Shown here in pieces: positions 1-15,066 of a stretch of 64,000 bases of DNA. The translations under genes were made by a program, and so were the position numbers. Where the stretch lies: positions 310,001-374,000 of the forward strand of contig NZ_VDCY01000001.1 in assembly GCF_006517395.1 (NCBI RefSeq). Reading direction: 5' to 3'. Position 1 is the stretch's first letter, and each line of letters opens with the position of its first letter. Below the pieces are notes generated by a model, which ran no database searches, was not told the origin of the DNA, and saw only the letters and a program-made list of their open reading frames with translations. This DNA is from Terrilactibacillus laevilacticus. GTDB lineage: Bacteria; Bacillota; Bacilli; Bacillales; Sporolactobacillaceae.

Positions 1-1
1 T

Positions 2-1867
<1,866 letters not shown>

Positions 1868-1871
<4 letters not shown>

Positions 1872-2962
1872 CTAAACAACAATTGGTTTTAGAAAATGGC
1901 ACAGTATTCGTCGGAGAACAACTAGGCAGCTCAAATGGTATGAAGGGTGAAGTTGTTTTTAATACAGGAATGACTGGCTATCAAGAAATTATGACGGATC
2001 CATCATACTTTGGTCAAATTGTTGTATTGACATATCCTCTTATCGGAAACTACGGAATCAACCGATCAGATTTTGAATCAAAAGCCCCTTTTATTTCGGG
2101 GCTTGTTGTTCGAGAAGCACAAGATGTACCTTCACATTGGCGCAGTGAACAATCCATAGATGCTTTCCTAAAAAGCTATGATATTCCTGCTATTCAAGGG
2201 ATTGATACACGTAAATTAACAAAAATGATTCGTGAGTATGGAACATTGCGAGGAAAGATTTGTTCAATGGACGTAGACGTAAGTGAAGTCGTGAAAGAGC
2301 TTAATAGATGGGAACTTCCTACGCATCAAGTTAGTCAAGTAACGACAAAAATGTCCTATACAAGTCCTGGGCAAGGGCGCCGAATTGTACTTGTTGATTT
2401 CGGTATGAAAAAAGGGATCCTTAGAGAGTGTGTACAACGTGGCTTTGACGTTACCGTCGTTCCTGCAACGACAAGAGCTGAAGAAATTCTTAACCTTCAA
2501 CCGGATGGCGTTGTATTAAGTAATGGACCTGGAGATCCAAAATCGGTACCGAATGCGATCCAAATGGTAAGAGAACTCCTTGGTAAAACGCCGATTTTTG
2601 GAATCTGTCTCGGTCATCAATTACTTGCCCTCGCATGTGGCGCTAATACTGAGAAAATGCGTTTTGGTCACAGAGGATCTAACCACCCAGTAAAAGATTT
2701 AGAAACAGGTCAATTTATGCTCACTTCTCAAAATCATGGGTATACTGTTGATGAAAAATCATTAGAACTCACTCAATTATCTGTTACGCATCTTGCGATA
2801 AATGACCAAACGATTGAAGGACTTAAACATAGAGAATATCCAGCATTTAGTGTGCAATTCCACCCTGAAGCTTCTCCAGGGCCTGAGGATAGCAATCCAT
2901 TGTTTGATAAATTCCAACAAATGATAGAAGAAACTAAGAAAGCAGGTGTTCAATTTGCCTAA
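1868..2962 (+). CDS. carA: Carbamoyl-phosphate synthase small (glutaminase) subunit
   Basis: Hydrolyses glutamine and passes ammonia to the large subunit encoded next door; in Bacillus this pyrimidine-specific copy is called pyrAA. The ATG at 1868 (364 residues) is preferred to an upstream in-frame start at 1793 because GAAGGAG precedes it and the N-terminus [12 protein letters not shown] is where the family begins. The class I amidotransferase triad is visible: Cys247 in GICLGHQ, and His332 and Glu334 in FHPEAS; SNGPGDP lies before them. It overlaps pyrC at one end and carB at the other. Confidence 0.96.
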
Positions 2963-5900
2963 GCGTCAAGACATCAAGAAAATTCTCGTCATCGGATCAG
3001 GTCCAATTGTTATCGGGCAAGCAGCTGAATTTGATTATTCAGGGACGCAGGCTTGTCAATCTTTAAAAGAAGAAGGATATGAAGTGATATTAATCAATTC
3101 AAATCCAGCAACGATTATGACAGATACAGATATGGCAGATCGAGTCTATATTGAACCACTAACCGTTTCTTTCGTAAGTAAAATTATTCGTAAAGAACAT
3201 CCAGACGGATTGCTTGCTACGTTAGGTGGTCAAACGGCACTTAATTTGGCCATTGATCTCCAACGTACTGGTATACTCGATGAACTAAACGTTCAACTTC
3301 TAGGAACAAATCTTGAAAGTATTGATAAAGCGGAAGATCGTGAGAAGTTCAGAGCTTTAATGCTTGAGATAGGTGAACCAGTTCCTGAAAGTGAGATTGT
3401 GACGAGTTTGGAAGAAGCCAAACACTTTGTAGAAAAAATAGGCTTTCCTGTTATCGTTAGACCAGCCTTTACACTTGGTGGAACAGGTGGCGGTATTGTA
3501 GAAAATGAAGAAGAACTCAATGTCATTGCAGAAAATGGTCTTAAACAAAGCCCAGTTCATCAAGTTCTAATTGAACGCAGCATTGCAGGGTTCAAAGAAA
3601 TTGAATATGAAGTGATGCGTGATGCAAATGACGGGGCAATCAGTGTCTGTCACATGGAAAACATTGATCCAGTAGGGATTCATACTGGTGACTCAATCGT
3701 AACTGCACCGTGTCAAACTTTAACAGATCGTGATATTCAAAGACTGAGAAGTGTTTCCTTAAAAATTGTACGTGCTCTTAAAATTGAAGGTGGATGTAAT
3801 GTTCAATTAGCTTTAGACCCTAATAGTGATAACTATTACATCATTGAAGTTAACCCTCGCGTTAGCAGATCATCTGCCCTTGCGTCGAAAGCAACTGGAT
3901 ACCCAATTGCGAAAGTAGCTGCGAAAATTGCGGTTGGCTATCATTTAGATGAAATAAAAAATGCGGTAACTGGTTCGACTTATGCTAGCTTTGAGCCTTC
4001 ATTAGATTATGTTGTAACAAAGATACCAAGATGGCCATTTGATAAATTTGATGCAGCCAACCGTAAACTTGGAACACAAATGAAGGCAACCGGAGAAGTT
4101 TTAGCTCTTGGACGCACATTTGAGGAATCTATCTTAAAAGCGGTTAGATCCCTTGAAACGGATACGATGCACCTATATTTGAAAGAGAGTGAGGACTTCT
4201 CAACAGATGAATTAATGTCTAAAATCCAAATAGCGGATGACCGCAGATTATTCTTCATGGCAGAACTCATGAGACGAGGAAGTTCCGTAGAAGATATTTG
4301 GAAACATACGAAAATTAATCGTTTCTTCCTAATGAAAATAGAAAATATTATCAAGATGGAACAAAATCTAAAAGCTGCAAAAAACGATCTAGATACATTA
4401 TATAAGGCCAAACGCATGGGATTTTCAGATAGCATCATCGCGAATATTTGGGGAGCTTCAGAACGTGATATTTATGCTTTAAGAAAAGACAATGGAATTA
4501 TTCCTGTATATAAAATGGTTGATACATGTTCGGGTGAGTTTGAGTCGGAAACACCTTACTATTACAGCACTTATGAAGAAGAAAATGAGTCGATCACGTC
4601 TAATAAAGAAAGTGTTCTCGTCCTTGGATCGGGTCCAATTCGAATTGGTCAAGGGGTCGAATTTGATTATGCGACCGTTCATACGGTTTGGGGCATTAAA
4701 GAAAAAGGCTACGAAGCCATTATTATTAATAATAACCCTGAAACAGTCTCCACAGATTTCAGTATCTCGGACAAACTGTATGTTGAGCCATTGACCATTG
4801 AAGATGTGATGCATGTTGTCGATCTTGAAAAACCAAAAGGTGTCATCGTTCAGTTTGGTGGTCAAACAGCCATTAATTTAGCTGAAGAACTATCAAATCG
4901 CGGCGTACAAATTTTAGGGACTTCTCTTGATGCAATGGATCAGGCAGAAGACAGGGATCGTTTTGAGCAACTGCTCTTAAACCTTAATATAGACCGTCCA
5001 GCCGGAAAAACAGCTTTCTCGATTGAAGGGGCTATCGATATTGCTAATTCTCTTGGATATCCTGTTCTTGTAAGACCATCCTATGTATTAGGTGGAAGAG
5101 CGATGGAAATTGTGTATCGACAAGAGGAATTAGAACGATATATGAAAAATGCTGTAAAAATAAACCCGGATCATCCAGTCCTCATTGATCGTTATCTCGT
5201 GGGTACGGAGATCGAAGTAGACGCTATTTCAGATGGTGAAACCGTCTATATTCCTGGAATTATGGAACATATTGAACGGGCAGGTGTCCACTCAGGTGAC
5301 TCTATTGCCGTCTATCCACCACAAAGCTTAAGTACCGAATTAAAGGATAAAATCATTGAAACAACCATAAAACTTGCACGTGGACTTAAAATTATCGGAC
5401 TCTTAAACATTCAATTTGTTATTCATCAGAATAATGTGTATGTGATCGAGGTCAATCCGAGAGCAAGTCGTACGGTACCATTTATAAGTAAAATAACGGG
5501 TGTACCAATGGCAAAATTAGCGACTTATGTCATTCTTGGTGAAACTCTAGATGGTCTTGGTTACAAAACAGGTGCCCATCCAGAACCTAAGCGTGAAGTA
5601 TCCGTCAAGGTACCTGTCTTCTCATTTGCCAAATTGCGCAGTGTCGATATTACGCTTGGACCTGAAATGAAATCGACTGGCGAAGTTATGGGCCGAGATA
5701 TAACTGTGGAGAAAGCCTTATATAAAGGCCTTATAGCGAGCGGCATGTCGATTCCTTTACACGGATCGGTTTTATTCACCATTGCCGATCATGATAAAGA
5801 AGAAGCCTTACCACTTATCAAACGTTTCTATGATATAGGTTACAATTTGCTTGCAACAGAAGGTACAGCACGTTTTATTAAAGAACATCAGATTCCTGTT

Positions 5901-6152
5901 ACAACTGTAAATAAAATTGATGGCGATGCACCGAATATGCTTGATGTTATCCGCCATGGTGAGGCGCAATTTGTAGTAAATACGTTAACAAGAGGAAAAA
6001 GACCTGCTCGTGATGGATTCCGCATTCGACGTGAGTCAGTCGAAAATGGCATTGTGTGTTTGACATCTCTTGATACCGTTAAAGCATTACTTCGTGTACT
6101 TGAGTCACTCGCTTTTAGTGCTGAAAGTATGCCTACCTTTGCAAAAGTGTGA
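2955..6152 (+). CDS. carB: Carbamoyl-phosphate synthase large subunit
   Basis: ATP-dependent synthetase subunit making carbamoyl phosphate from bicarbonate, ammonia and two ATP (pyrAB of Bacillus). The protein of about 1065 residues shows the internal duplication of the family: each half begins with a nucleotide-binding motif ([10 protein letters not shown] and [11 protein letters not shown]) and has an ATP-grasp fold with LGGTGGG or [12 protein letters not shown]. The C-terminal regulatory part contains LATEGTARF and the [14 protein letters not shown] segment. I chose TTG at 2955 (product MPKRQDIKK, with AGCAGGTG seven bases upstream); a GTG at 2946 in the same frame is an alternative. It overlaps carA. 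Confidence 0.96.
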   Translation: MPKRQDIKKILVIGSGPIVIGQAAEFDYSGTQACQSLKEEGYEVILINSNPATIMTDTDMADRVYIEPLTVSFVSKIIRKEHPDGLLATLGGQTALNLAIDLQRTGILDELNVQLLGTNLESIDKAEDREKFRALMLEIGEPVPESEIVTSLEEAKHFVEKIGFPVIVRPAFTLGGTGGGIVENEEELNVIAENGLKQSPVHQVLIERSIAGFKEIEYEVMRDANDGAISVCHMENIDPVGIHTGDSIVTAPCQTLTDRDIQRLRSVSLKIVRALKIEGGCNVQLALDPNSDNYYIIEVNPRVSRSSALASKATGYPIAKVAAKIAVGYHLDEIKNAVTGSTYASFEPSLDYVVTKIPRWPFDKFDAANRKLGTQMKATGEVLALGRTFEESILKAVRSLETDTMHLYLKESEDFSTDELMSKIQIADDRRLFFMAELMRRGSSVEDIWKHTKINRFFLMKIENIIKMEQNLKAAKNDLDTLYKAKRMGFSDSIIANIWGASERDIYALRKDNGIIPVYKMVDTCSGEFESETPYYYSTYEEENESITSNKESVLVLGSGPIRIGQGVEFDYATVHTVWGIKEKGYEAIIINNNPETVSTDFSISDKLYVEPLTIEDVMHVVDLEKPKGVIVQFGGQTAINLAEELSNRGVQILGTSLDAMDQAEDRDRFEQLLLNLNIDRPAGKTAFSIEGAIDIANSLGYPVLVRPSYVLGGRAMEIVYRQEELERYMKNAVKINPDHPVLIDRYLVGTEIEVDAISDGETVYIPGIMEHIERAGVHSGDSIAVYPPQSLSTELKDKIIETTIKLARGLKIIGLLNIQFVIHQNNVYVIEVNPRASRTVPFISKITGVPMAKLATYVILGETLDGLGYKTGAHPEPKREVSVKVPVFSFAKLRSVDITLGPEMKSTGEVMGRDITVEKALYKGLIASGMSIPLHGSVLFTIADHDKEEALPLIKRFYDIGYNLLATEGTARFIKEHQIPVTTVNKIDGDAPNMLDVIRHGEAQFVVNTLTRGKRPARDGFRIRRESVENGIVCLTSLDTVKALLRVLESLAFSAESMPTFAKV

Positions 6153-6184
6153 AATTCATCAGAAAGAAGACGGAGTTGACTTCG

Positions 6185-8576
<2,392 letters not shown>

Positions 8577-8577
8577 A

Positions 8578-9219
8578 ATGAATCATTCTCAAACAATCGC
8601 ACGACATCTGTTAGAAATACAAGCTGTTATTTTACAACCTAAGGATCCCTTTACGTGGGCTTCTGGTATTAAATCACCTGTTTATTGCGATAACCGTCTA
8701 ACGTTAAGCTATCCTGACATTAGATCTACGATTATTTCTGGATTTGTCGATTTAATCAAAAATCATTACCCTGACGTGGAAGTCATCGCAGGAACGGCAA
8801 CCGCAGGTATTCCTCATGCTGCCTTAATCGCACAAGAAATGAATTTACCTATGGTCTATGTTCGCAGTTCAGCGAAATCACATGGTAAGAAAAAACAGAT
8901 AGAAGGTCTTGTGAAACCAGGTCAAAAAGTCGTTGTGATCGAAGATTTGATCTCTACAGGAGGCAGTGTTTTAAAAGCCGTTGATGCCCTAAAAGCCGCA
9001 GACGCAGAAGTATTAGGGGTTGCTGCGATCTTTACCTATCAATTGCCGAAGGCGGAGCAACAATTTAAAACAGCAGAAACACAGCTTAACACATTGACAA
9101 ATTTTGAAATTTTGATTGAAGAAGCTGTAACTCAAAATGTTATTACCAATGAACAGTTAGTAGCATTAAAAAAATGGTATCAAGATCCAGAAAATCAAGA
9201 TTGGATGCTTCACGGTTAA
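8578..9219 (+). CDS. pyrE: Orotate phosphoribosyltransferase
   Basis: Transfers ribose 5-phosphate from PRPP to orotate, giving OMP. The 213-residue protein has the PRPP-binding loop [13 protein letters not shown] and the family segments [16 protein letters not shown] and [15 protein letters not shown]. It is the last gene of the pyr operon and is followed at 9236 by a hairpin. In B. subtilis the sulfate-assimilation genes follow; here the next gene is rqcH on the other strand. Confidence 0.96.
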   Translation: MNHSQTIARHLLEIQAVILQPKDPFTWASGIKSPVYCDNRLTLSYPDIRSTIISGFVDLIKNHYPDVEVIAGTATAGIPHAALIAQEMNLPMVYVRSSAKSHGKKKQIEGLVKPGQKVVVIEDLISTGGSVLKAVDALKAADAEVLGVAAIFTYQLPKAEQQFKTAETQLNTLTNFEILIEEAVTQNVITNEQLVALKKWYQDPENQDWMLHG

Positions 9220-9235
9220 CTTTAATGTATGTAGC

Positions 9236-9266
9236 AAAGCGACTATCCTTTATGGACAGTCGCTTT
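9236..9266 (+). terminator. Hairpin between convergent pyrE and rqcH, probable shared terminator
   Basis: AAAGCGACT and AGTCGCTTT form a perfect 9-bp stem around a 13-base loop. It lies between two convergent genes, 16 bases after pyrE and 17 bases after the rqcH stop. The T-runs are short on both sides, so a bidirectional terminator is likely rather than certain. Confidence 0.7.
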
Positions 9267-9283
9267 AATCATCTTTCACATTC

Positions 9284-11002
9284 TTATGTCTCATTTTTTA
9301 GTTTTAGAACAAGAGATTCATCAGGCGTGACATACAGCGTTTTTTGATGATCATAAATAACAAACCCAGGTTTTGCTCCATTCGGTTTTCTAACATGTCG
9401 AATGTGTGTGTAATCAACAGGCACTTGGCTCGATAATCGTGACTTACTAAAGAAAGCAGCCAAACGTGCGGCCTCCTCTATGGTTTCGTCAGATGGGTCT
9501 GTATTTTGGATGACGACATGCGAACCAGGAATATCTTTCGTATGCAGCCAAATCTCGTCACTTTTACCCACTTTCATCGTCAAGTAATCATTTTGGATAT
9601 TATTTTTACCAACAAGGATAGGTGTACCATCAGAAGCCGTATAACGTTCTAGTTCTGGGCGATGACGTTTTGCTGGTTTATTAGCTTTCTTTTGTTTCCT
9701 TTTCTTTAAGTAGCCCCCGTCTTCAAGTTCACTGCGTATTTCTTCGATATCTTTTAATGAGGCGGAGTCAATTTGCTGCAATAAGCTTTCAAAATATTGA
9801 ATTTCACGATCAGTCAGTTCTAACTGTTTTTTCACGATAATATTAGCCGTTTTTGCTTTTGTATATTTTTTAAAAAAAGCTTGTGCATTTTCAGAAGGGG
9901 TTCGATTTGGGTTTAAAGGTATCGTTAGTTTTGCTTGATTTTCATCATAATAATTAACGACTTCAATCGATTTATCTCCCCTGTGAATAAGATGCATATG
10001 GGCAGTTAGCAATTCTCCATACAGTTGGTAGGTTTTGGCTTCACTGGATATCTTCAATGTTTTTTCTAATTTCTTTCTTTTATGCTGATTTTTCTTAAGT
10101 TCGTTCGAGATAAAATGCTTAAGGTCGCCAGCGCGTTGTTTTACAAGATCATTTTCAGCTTTTAATAAATAATATTGATCCAACATGTCGTTAACATCAT
10201 CAAATGTTAATTTATTCCCCTTAATATGTGTTAAGTCAATAACATGGAAAGTATCTTGACCTTCTTTTGAATAAATGATTTGTGGGTGATCATGATGATG
10301 AATAATATCATCTTGAATGGATTTAAAAGCTGACACAATAGCCTTTGTAGTCGGAAGCCCAGCTCGAAAGAGGATTTCCTTCGAAAGCACTGGTGAAAAG
10401 CCTGTAATCGATTGAGTTAATTGTTGATCAAGTTTTCCAGCATTAAAATCAAGGCTCCGTAAGAGATCATCAGACGTCATGTTTAATGGATCTTTTTTTC
10501 CTTGACTTGGAGGGTTAATATAATCTTGTCCGGGTAAAATAGTTCGATAGCGGTTAACACTTGAAGAAATGTGTTTCATGCTATCAATAATCAGACCCGT
10601 GTCTTTTTCAACTAAAATGACATTACTGTGTCGTCCCATTAATTCTATATTCAATCGTTTAATGGTTAGATCACCGAGTTCATTTCGTGTACGAAAATCC
10701 ATTTGAATGATTCTTTCACAACCAACTTGCGATAAATTTTCAAGAAAACTACCTTCAAGATGTTTACGTAGTAACATGCAAAACATCGTCGGTTCTTTTG
10801 GATTATCGTAGCTAGCCTTTGTTAAATGAAGTCTAGCAAAACTTGCATTTATGGATATTAATAGTTTATGATTTTTTCCATTAGAACGAATATGAAGTAA
10901 AAGATCGTATGGATTAGGTTGATAAATTCTAGTCAGTCTACCACTAACAAGTTTTTGAAGAGCATGTGTGACAGAACGAACAACGATTCCATCAAAAGGC
11001 AT
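9284..11002 (-). CDS. rqcH: Ribosome quality control protein RqcH (NFACT / FbpA family)
   Basis: Rqc2-family factor that binds stalled 50S subunits and recruits tRNA-Ala to add C-terminal alanine tails; older names are FbpA or YloA, for fibronectin binding. The 572 residues show an N-terminal NFACT-N domain (MPFDGIVV..., FCMLLRKHLEGSF, MGRHSNVIL), a coiled-coil middle (about 270-420) and a C-terminal NFACT-R domain with HTKDIPGSHVVI. GAGGAA precedes the ATG. By alignment from memory with B. subtilis RqcH, the Asp of its essential Asp97-Arg98 pair is Glu here (CERI). The expected neighbour yloB is absent. Confidence 0.93.
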   Translation of the reverse strand: MPFDGIVVRSVTHALQKLVSGRLTRIYQPNPYDLLLHIRSNGKNHKLLISINASFARLHLTKASYDNPKEPTMFCMLLRKHLEGSFLENLSQVGCERIIQMDFRTRNELGDLTIKRLNIELMGRHSNVILVEKDTGLIIDSMKHISSSVNRYRTILPGQDYINPPSQGKKDPLNMTSDDLLRSLDFNAGKLDQQLTQSITGFSPVLSKEILFRAGLPTTKAIVSAFKSIQDDIIHHHDHPQIIYSKEGQDTFHVIDLTHIKGNKLTFDDVNDMLDQYYLLKAENDLVKQRAGDLKHFISNELKKNQHKRKKLEKTLKISSEAKTYQLYGELLTAHMHLIHRGDKSIEVVNYYDENQAKLTIPLNPNRTPSENAQAFFKKYTKAKTANIIVKKQLELTDREIQYFESLLQQIDSASLKDIEEIRSELEDGGYLKKRKQKKANKPAKRHRPELERYTASDGTPILVGKNNIQNDYLTMKVGKSDEIWLHTKDIPGSHVVIQNTDPSDETIEEAARLAAFFSKSRLSSQVPVDYTHIRHVRKPNGAKPGFVIYDHQKTLYVTPDESLVLKLKNET

Positions 11003-11091
11003 TTTGTATTCCTCACTTTCTATCCCAAGCTCAATTTATACACGTCTATTTAGTATATCATTTTATTTAACCTGAGTCATTTTATCTAAAT

Positions 11092-11370
11092 GAGGTTGCT
11101 TTAACAAGTCAACAAATGATAGTGCGAATCTCAGCGCCCGCTTGTTTTCCGGTTCTCATGTAGCGGATACAAGAGGATCGCTAGCTAAAACCGCTCACGT
11201 CCTGTGACGGGCGCCTGAAGCTACTACAACGCGAGGAATGCCGGTCCTAAGGAACAGAGCGCCGCCCTTAGCCTCTTACGCCCAGGACGGGCTAGTACTT
11301 GCGTTTCTTGATGGATGCTAGCGTACTTAGCCAGTAACCCTTTTCATTTGTCACCTTTTTGAACACGTAC
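11092..11370 (+). mobile_element. MITE copy L1 (long form, forward)
   Basis: A 279-bp member of the repeat family that recurs nine times in this window. The left end GAGGTTGCTTTAACAAGTCA is the most diverged; the right end is CACCTTTTTGAACACGTAC. The interior matches the long copies at 38696 and 47260 (segments such as TACTAGCCCGTCCTGGGCG on their strand). The flanks TAAAT and AAAAA do not form a target duplication, so this is probably an old copy. It fills most of the 497-bp rqcH-yicC gap and has no coding capacity. Confidence 0.85.
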
Positions 11371-11393
11371 AAAAAGGATGATAAAATTATCAT

Positions 11394-11420
11394 TTGCTTA
11401 AATGTAGAAAGATTTATAAT
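11394..11420 (+). promoter_or_regulatory. Candidate promoter for yicC-remA-gmk
   Basis: TTGCTT (11394) and TATAAT (11415) are separated by 15 bases, shorter than the ideal 17. The perfect -10 box and its position downstream of the repeat and 80 bases before yicC support it; the spacing weakens it. Confidence 0.35.
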
Positions 11421-11499
11421 ATAGATAAGGATGACGATTTAACACAAACCATGGGTTGTAGGTGCTAAATAATATATAAAATATCGGATGTGGTGTGTT

Positions 11500-12384
11500 A
11501 TGGTAAGAAGTATGACAGGTTTTGGTCGGTCAACACTAGATTTGGAGTCCTATTCACTCACCTGTGAAATTAAAGCTGTCAATCATCGTTATTTAGATGT
11601 GACGTTTCATTTGCCTCAGTCTTTTACTTATTTAGAGGATGTATTAAAAAAGGTTGTTAAGCAAACGATCAATCGGGGGAAACTATACATAACGATAACG
11701 ATTAATCCTCTTAATGATAGCGGAATAAAGATAGAACCAAATTGGGCGTTTCTTGACCAATATATGGCGCTATTTCGATCTTTAAAAACAAGATACCATT
11801 TATCTCAAGAAATCAAGGTGAATGATCTCTTGCAACATCCAGATGCACTGATTGTAACAAACAAAGAAGACGACTTAGATGAGGTTGAATCTGCGGTCAT
11901 TAAAGTCGTTCAGGAGTCTCTCGATCATCTGGTTGATATGCGAAAAACGGAAGGCAAACAACTTGCACTTGATTTATATGACAGGTTGCAGACGATCAAG
12001 AGCTCGATTCTCGAAATAGAGGAATTGGCTCCACAAGTCACGCTTCAATATGAATCTCGATTAAGAAAAAGAGTACAAGACTATTTAAATCATAGCGACG
12101 TTGAGGTTGATGAAGCCCGTTTATTAAATGAAATAGCGTTATTTGCTGATAAATCAAATATAGATGAGGAACTGACTCGATTAAATAGTCATACCAAGCA
12201 GTTCAAAGAAATTTTAATGAAAGATGAACCAATTGGACGAAAACTCGATTTTCTTATCCAAGAAATGCAAAGAGAAATTAATACAATTGGTTCAAAAGGG
12301 AACGATGAAAGGATAAGTGTTTTAGTCATTTCCATAAAAAGTGAAATTGAAAAATGTCGAGAACAGATTCAAAACATCGAATAA
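11500..12384 (+). CDS. yicC: YicC/YloC family endoribonuclease
   Basis: About 294 residues beginning [11 protein letters not shown], the signature N-terminus of the YicC/YloC family, and ending with the conserved NTIGSKGND and [21 protein letters not shown]. Family members are reported as RNases acting on RNA turnover. ATG 11500 is preferred to an in-frame start at 11488 because the family starts there; no strong ribosome binding site is visible. The order yicC-remA-gmk-rpoZ is conserved across Firmicutes. Confidence 0.9.
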   Translation: MVRSMTGFGRSTLDLESYSLTCEIKAVNHRYLDVTFHLPQSFTYLEDVLKKVVKQTINRGKLYITITINPLNDSGIKIEPNWAFLDQYMALFRSLKTRYHLSQEIKVNDLLQHPDALIVTNKEDDLDEVESAVIKVVQESLDHLVDMRKTEGKQLALDLYDRLQTIKSSILEIEELAPQVTLQYESRLRKRVQDYLNHSDVEVDEARLLNEIALFADKSNIDEELTRLNSHTKQFKEILMKDEPIGRKLDFLIQEMQREINTIGSKGNDERISVLVISIKSEIEKCREQIQNIE

Positions 12385-12413
12385 AACTTTCACTTTGGAG
12401 GACGGAAAGAAAT

Positions 12414-12674
12414 ATGGTAAAATTAATTAATATCGGTTTTGGAAATATCGCTTCTGCAACACGAATAGTCGCCATTATTAGCCCAGAATCACAACCAGTA
12501 AAACGACTAATAAAGGTCGCGCGTGATTCAAATAAATTGATCGACGCAACATATGGTCGGCGTACACGGGCTGTTATTATCATGGATAGCGATCATGTTA
12601 TTCTATCGTCTGTACAGCCTGAAACGGTATCTCAAAGATTATCACAGCAAGATGACTTGACAGATGATGTATAA
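12414..12674 (+). CDS. remA: Extracellular matrix regulator RemA (YlzA)
   Basis: Small DNA-binding regulator of biofilm matrix and osmoprotection genes in Bacillus. The 86 residues contain the family signature [16 protein letters not shown] and [24 protein letters not shown] lies 11 bases before ATG 12414; the frame is open further upstream into yicC but that part is not conserved. In B. subtilis it is followed directly by gmk; here a structured repeat separates them. Confidence 0.94.
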   Translation: MVKLINIGFGNIASATRIVAIISPESQPVKRLIKVARDSNKLIDATYGRRTRAVIIMDSDHVILSSVQPETVSQRLSQQDDLTDDV

Positions 12675-12885
12675 AGTGAAACTTCCATCAGTGGGGTTTT
12701 TCGACGCACAGGATGTGCTAGTGCAGGCGTTGCGACAGGACGCCTGGTTTTTAGCCTGTGTCATCCCTCACTGATGGAAAGCCTGAACCAATCGGACCTT
12801 TACGGGCAGTTGATCCCCCCTATCATCTTTGAATACTCAGAATCCTGAGGGGGGATCTTTACTAGCCGTTAAGGCGGGGATAAAA
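12675..12885 (+). repeat. Structured repeat element R1 between remA and gmk
   Basis: It begins AGTGAAACTT and ends GGGGATAAAA. Two large stem-loops are visible: TTCCATCAGTG (12683) with CACTGATGGAA (12769), enclosing smaller stems GCACA/TGTGC, AGGCGT/ACGCCT and CACAGG/CCTGTG; then a second long arm pairing GATCCCCCC (12812) with GGGGGGATC (12849). The 3' half, from GCCTGAACCAATCGGACCTT onward, recurs inverted at 48610-48717. The end lies only a few bases before the gmk ribosome binding site. It could be a mobile structured RNA; no protein is encoded. Confidence 0.75.
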
Positions 12886-12901
12886 ATGTGGAGGATTGTG
12901 C

Positions 12902-13519
12902 ATGGCTTTTCGAGAAAAAGGATTATTATTTATTCTCTCTGGACCTTCTGGAGTTGGAAAAGGAACCGTTTGCCGAGCACTTCGCAAACGAGGAACGTCA
13001 CTGAAGTATTCGATTTCTGTTACGACGAGAGAACCTCGTAAAGGAGAAGTAGAGGGAGTTCATTATTTTTTCAAATCTAGAGAAGAGTTTAAAGAGATGG
13101 TACGAAATAATAAATTATTGGAGTGGGCGGAATACGTTGGTAATTTCTATGGAACGCCCATCGACTATGTAAAAGAAACCTTAGATTCTGGACAAGATGT
13201 CATTTTGGAAATTGAAGTACAAGGAGCGCTGCAAGTAAAGGAACGTTTCGATGAAGGGATATTTATTTTCCTTGCTCCTCCAAGTCTTCAAGAACTAAAA
13301 AAACGAATCACGGGTCGTGGGACTGAAACAGCGTCTCTTATTGAAAATCGATTAACGATGGCCAAATCAGAGATTGAGCTTATGCAGCACTATGATTATG
13401 TCGTTGAAAACGATGAGGTTCAAGCCGCTTGCGATCGAATTGAGGCCATTGTGACAGGGGAACATTGTAAAGTATCCCGTTTAATTGAAAAATACAAAAG
13501 TTTTTCGGAGGTTGAGTAA
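12902..13519 (+). CDS. gmk: Guanylate kinase
   Basis: Phosphorylates GMP to GDP with ATP; in Firmicutes it is inhibited by (p)ppGpp. The 205 residues have the P-loop GPSGVGKG at 14-21, the GMP-binding [18 protein letters not shown] region, YGTPIDYV and [11 protein letters not shown] 12902 with GGAGG eight bases upstream is preferred to an earlier TTG. It is followed after two bases by rpoZ. Structured repeat R1 lies immediately upstream and may affect its expression. Confidence 0.96.
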   Translation: MAFREKGLLFILSGPSGVGKGTVCRALRKRGTSLKYSISVTTREPRKGEVEGVHYFFKSREEFKEMVRNNKLLEWAEYVGNFYGTPIDYVKETLDSGQDVILEIEVQGALQVKERFDEGIFIFLAPPSLQELKKRITGRGTETASLIENRLTMAKSEIELMQHYDYVVENDEVQAACDRIEAIVTGEHCKVSRLIEKYKSFSEVE

Positions 13520-13521
13520 CC

Positions 13522-13716
13522 ATGATGCTATATCCATCAATTGATAAATTATTAGACAAAGTGAATTCAAAATATACTTTAGTGACTCTTTCAGCTAAAA
13601 GAGCAAGAGAACTACAAGATCATCCTGAATACTTGATGCTTGAAGACACTAAATCGAGTAAATATGTTGGAAAAGCATTGGAAGAAGTCAATGCTGGCTT
13701 GTTAAATAAACAATAA
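13522..13716 (+). CDS. rpoZ: RNA polymerase omega subunit
   Basis: Small subunit that helps assemble RNA polymerase around beta prime. 64 residues, [14 protein letters not shown]...[14 protein letters not shown]...[10 protein letters not shown], matching the family in order; conserved gmk-rpoZ-coaBC context. CGGAGG precedes the tandem ATG codons. Confidence 0.95.
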   Translation: MMLYPSIDKLLDKVNSKYTLVTLSAKRARELQDHPEYLMLEDTKSSKYVGKALEEVNAGLLNKQ

Positions 13717-13740
13717 TAACAATTAAATAGAAGGATAAGG

Positions 13741-13771
13741 AAGGCGTGGATAATTGACCACGCCTATTCTT
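13741..13771 (+). terminator. Hairpin after rpoZ
   Basis: AGGCGTGG and CCACGCCT form a perfect 8-bp stem with an 8-base loop, followed by the weak tail ATTCTTG. Probable attenuating terminator between rpoZ and coaBC. Confidence 0.55.
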
Positions 13772-13851
13772 GCATGATGGAAAGAAAAATTACATAGGTC
13801 TGGTTAAATAATCGTTAGAAATGAGTTTTATAAGATAAGGAGTGATAAAGG

Positions 13852-15066
13852 ATGACGCTGGAAAATAAAAAAATTGTTCTTTGCGTTACAGGTAGCATTG
13901 CAGCTTACAAAGCAGCCTCCTTAACAAGTATGTTAACGAAGGCGGGTGCCCATGTTGATGTGCTGATGACAGATTCAGCTAAACAATTTATAGGTCCAGC
14001 TACGTTTCAAGCCCTATCGCGCCATCCAGTCAATGATCATCTTTTTATAGAAAAAAAAGAGGGGCAGATTGCCCATATTGATTTAGCTGATCAGGCCGAT
14101 CTCTTCGTTGTTGCTCCTGCTTCAAGCCACACGATTAGTAAACTTGCAAATGGCGAAGCAGGTGATATGGTCTCAGCTTCTGTTCTTGCAACGAGAGCGC
14201 CTGTTTGGATTGCACCAGCCATGAATGTTAACATGTATCAACACCCCGCTGTTCAAGCGAATATTGAAAAATTAATTTCCTATGGTTATCGACTTCTAGA
14301 ACCGATAGAGGGTTATTTAGCTTGCGGTTGGGTAGGAAAAGGTCGTTTGCTTGAACCAGAAATTATTTTTAGTCAAATTAAATCTTTTTTTTCATCGCCC
14401 AAAAAAACATTAGATGGGAAGAAGGTTTTGATTACGGCTGGTCCAACTCGAGAAGCATTTGATCCCGTTCGATACTTTACTAATTATTCATCAGGAAAAA
14501 TGGGATATTCACTTGCTCATGTTCTTCAGGAAAGAGGAGCAGAGGTAACATTAATTTCAGGTCCCACCCATCTTAAAACGCCTGAACATGTGAGCCGGAT
14601 TAATGTGACCAGTGCAATCGAGATGTTTGAAGCGGTCATGAAGAGAGAATCAGAAATGGATGCCGTTATCATGTCCGCAGCTATCGCGGATTATAGGCCA
14701 AAAGAGATTTTTCATCAAAAAATGAAAAAACAAGAGGGGTCACTTTTTGTCGAAATGGTAAGAAATCCAGATATTTTATTAGAATTAGGTAAACGAAAAG
14801 ATAAACAAGTTTTAATTGGGTTTGCGGCGGAGACGGAACATTTAGAAGACTATGCGAAAGAAAAGTTAAGGAAAAAAAATCTGGATATGATCGTAGCCAA
14901 TAATATTGCTGAAGAAGGTTCAGGATTTGAAAAAGATACCAATAAAGTGAGTTTCTACTATCCTGATGGGAATTTCAAATCATTTGAATTGATGACCAAA
15001 CATCAAGTGAGTGAACATATCGTTGATGCATTAGAAGAATTATTTAAAGTGAGCGATCTATCATGA
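13852..15066 (+). CDS. coaBC: Bifunctional phosphopantothenoylcysteine decarboxylase / phosphopantothenate-cysteine ligase
   Basis: Two consecutive steps of coenzyme A synthesis. The N-terminal flavoprotein half has VTGSIAAYKAASL, the active-site His in QIAHIDLA, and APAMNVNMYQHPA with the Cys in YLACGWVGKGRL; the C-terminal CTP-dependent ligase half has ITAGPTREAFDPVR, FTNYSSGKMG and the KKNLDMIVANN segment. 404 residues is a normal length. GGAGTG precedes the ATG. Its stop overlaps priA by four bases. Confidence 0.96.
   Translation: MTLENKKIVLCVTGSIAAYKAASLTSMLTKAGAHVDVLMTDSAKQFIGPATFQALSRHPVNDHLFIEKKEGQIAHIDLADQADLFVVAPASSHTISKLANGEAGDMVSASVLATRAPVWIAPAMNVNMYQHPAVQANIEKLISYGYRLLEPIEGYLACGWVGKGRLLEPEIIFSQIKSFFSSPKKTLDGKKVLITAGPTREAFDPVRYFTNYSSGKMGYSLAHVLQERGAEVTLISGPTHLKTPEHVSRINVTSAIEMFEAVMKRESEMDAVIMSAAIADYRPKEIFHQKMKKQEGSLFVEMVRNPDILLELGKRKDKQVLIGFAAETEHLEDYAKEKLRKKNLDMIVANNIAEEGSGFEKDTNKVSFYYPDGNFKSFELMTKHQVSEHIVDALEELFKVSDLS

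Noticed and set aside
4007-4438. 143-codon minus-strand frame within carB and similar long antisense frames within ffh and fliG
   Set aside because: Shadows of strongly coding plus-strand genes; no ribosome binding sites or known motifs.
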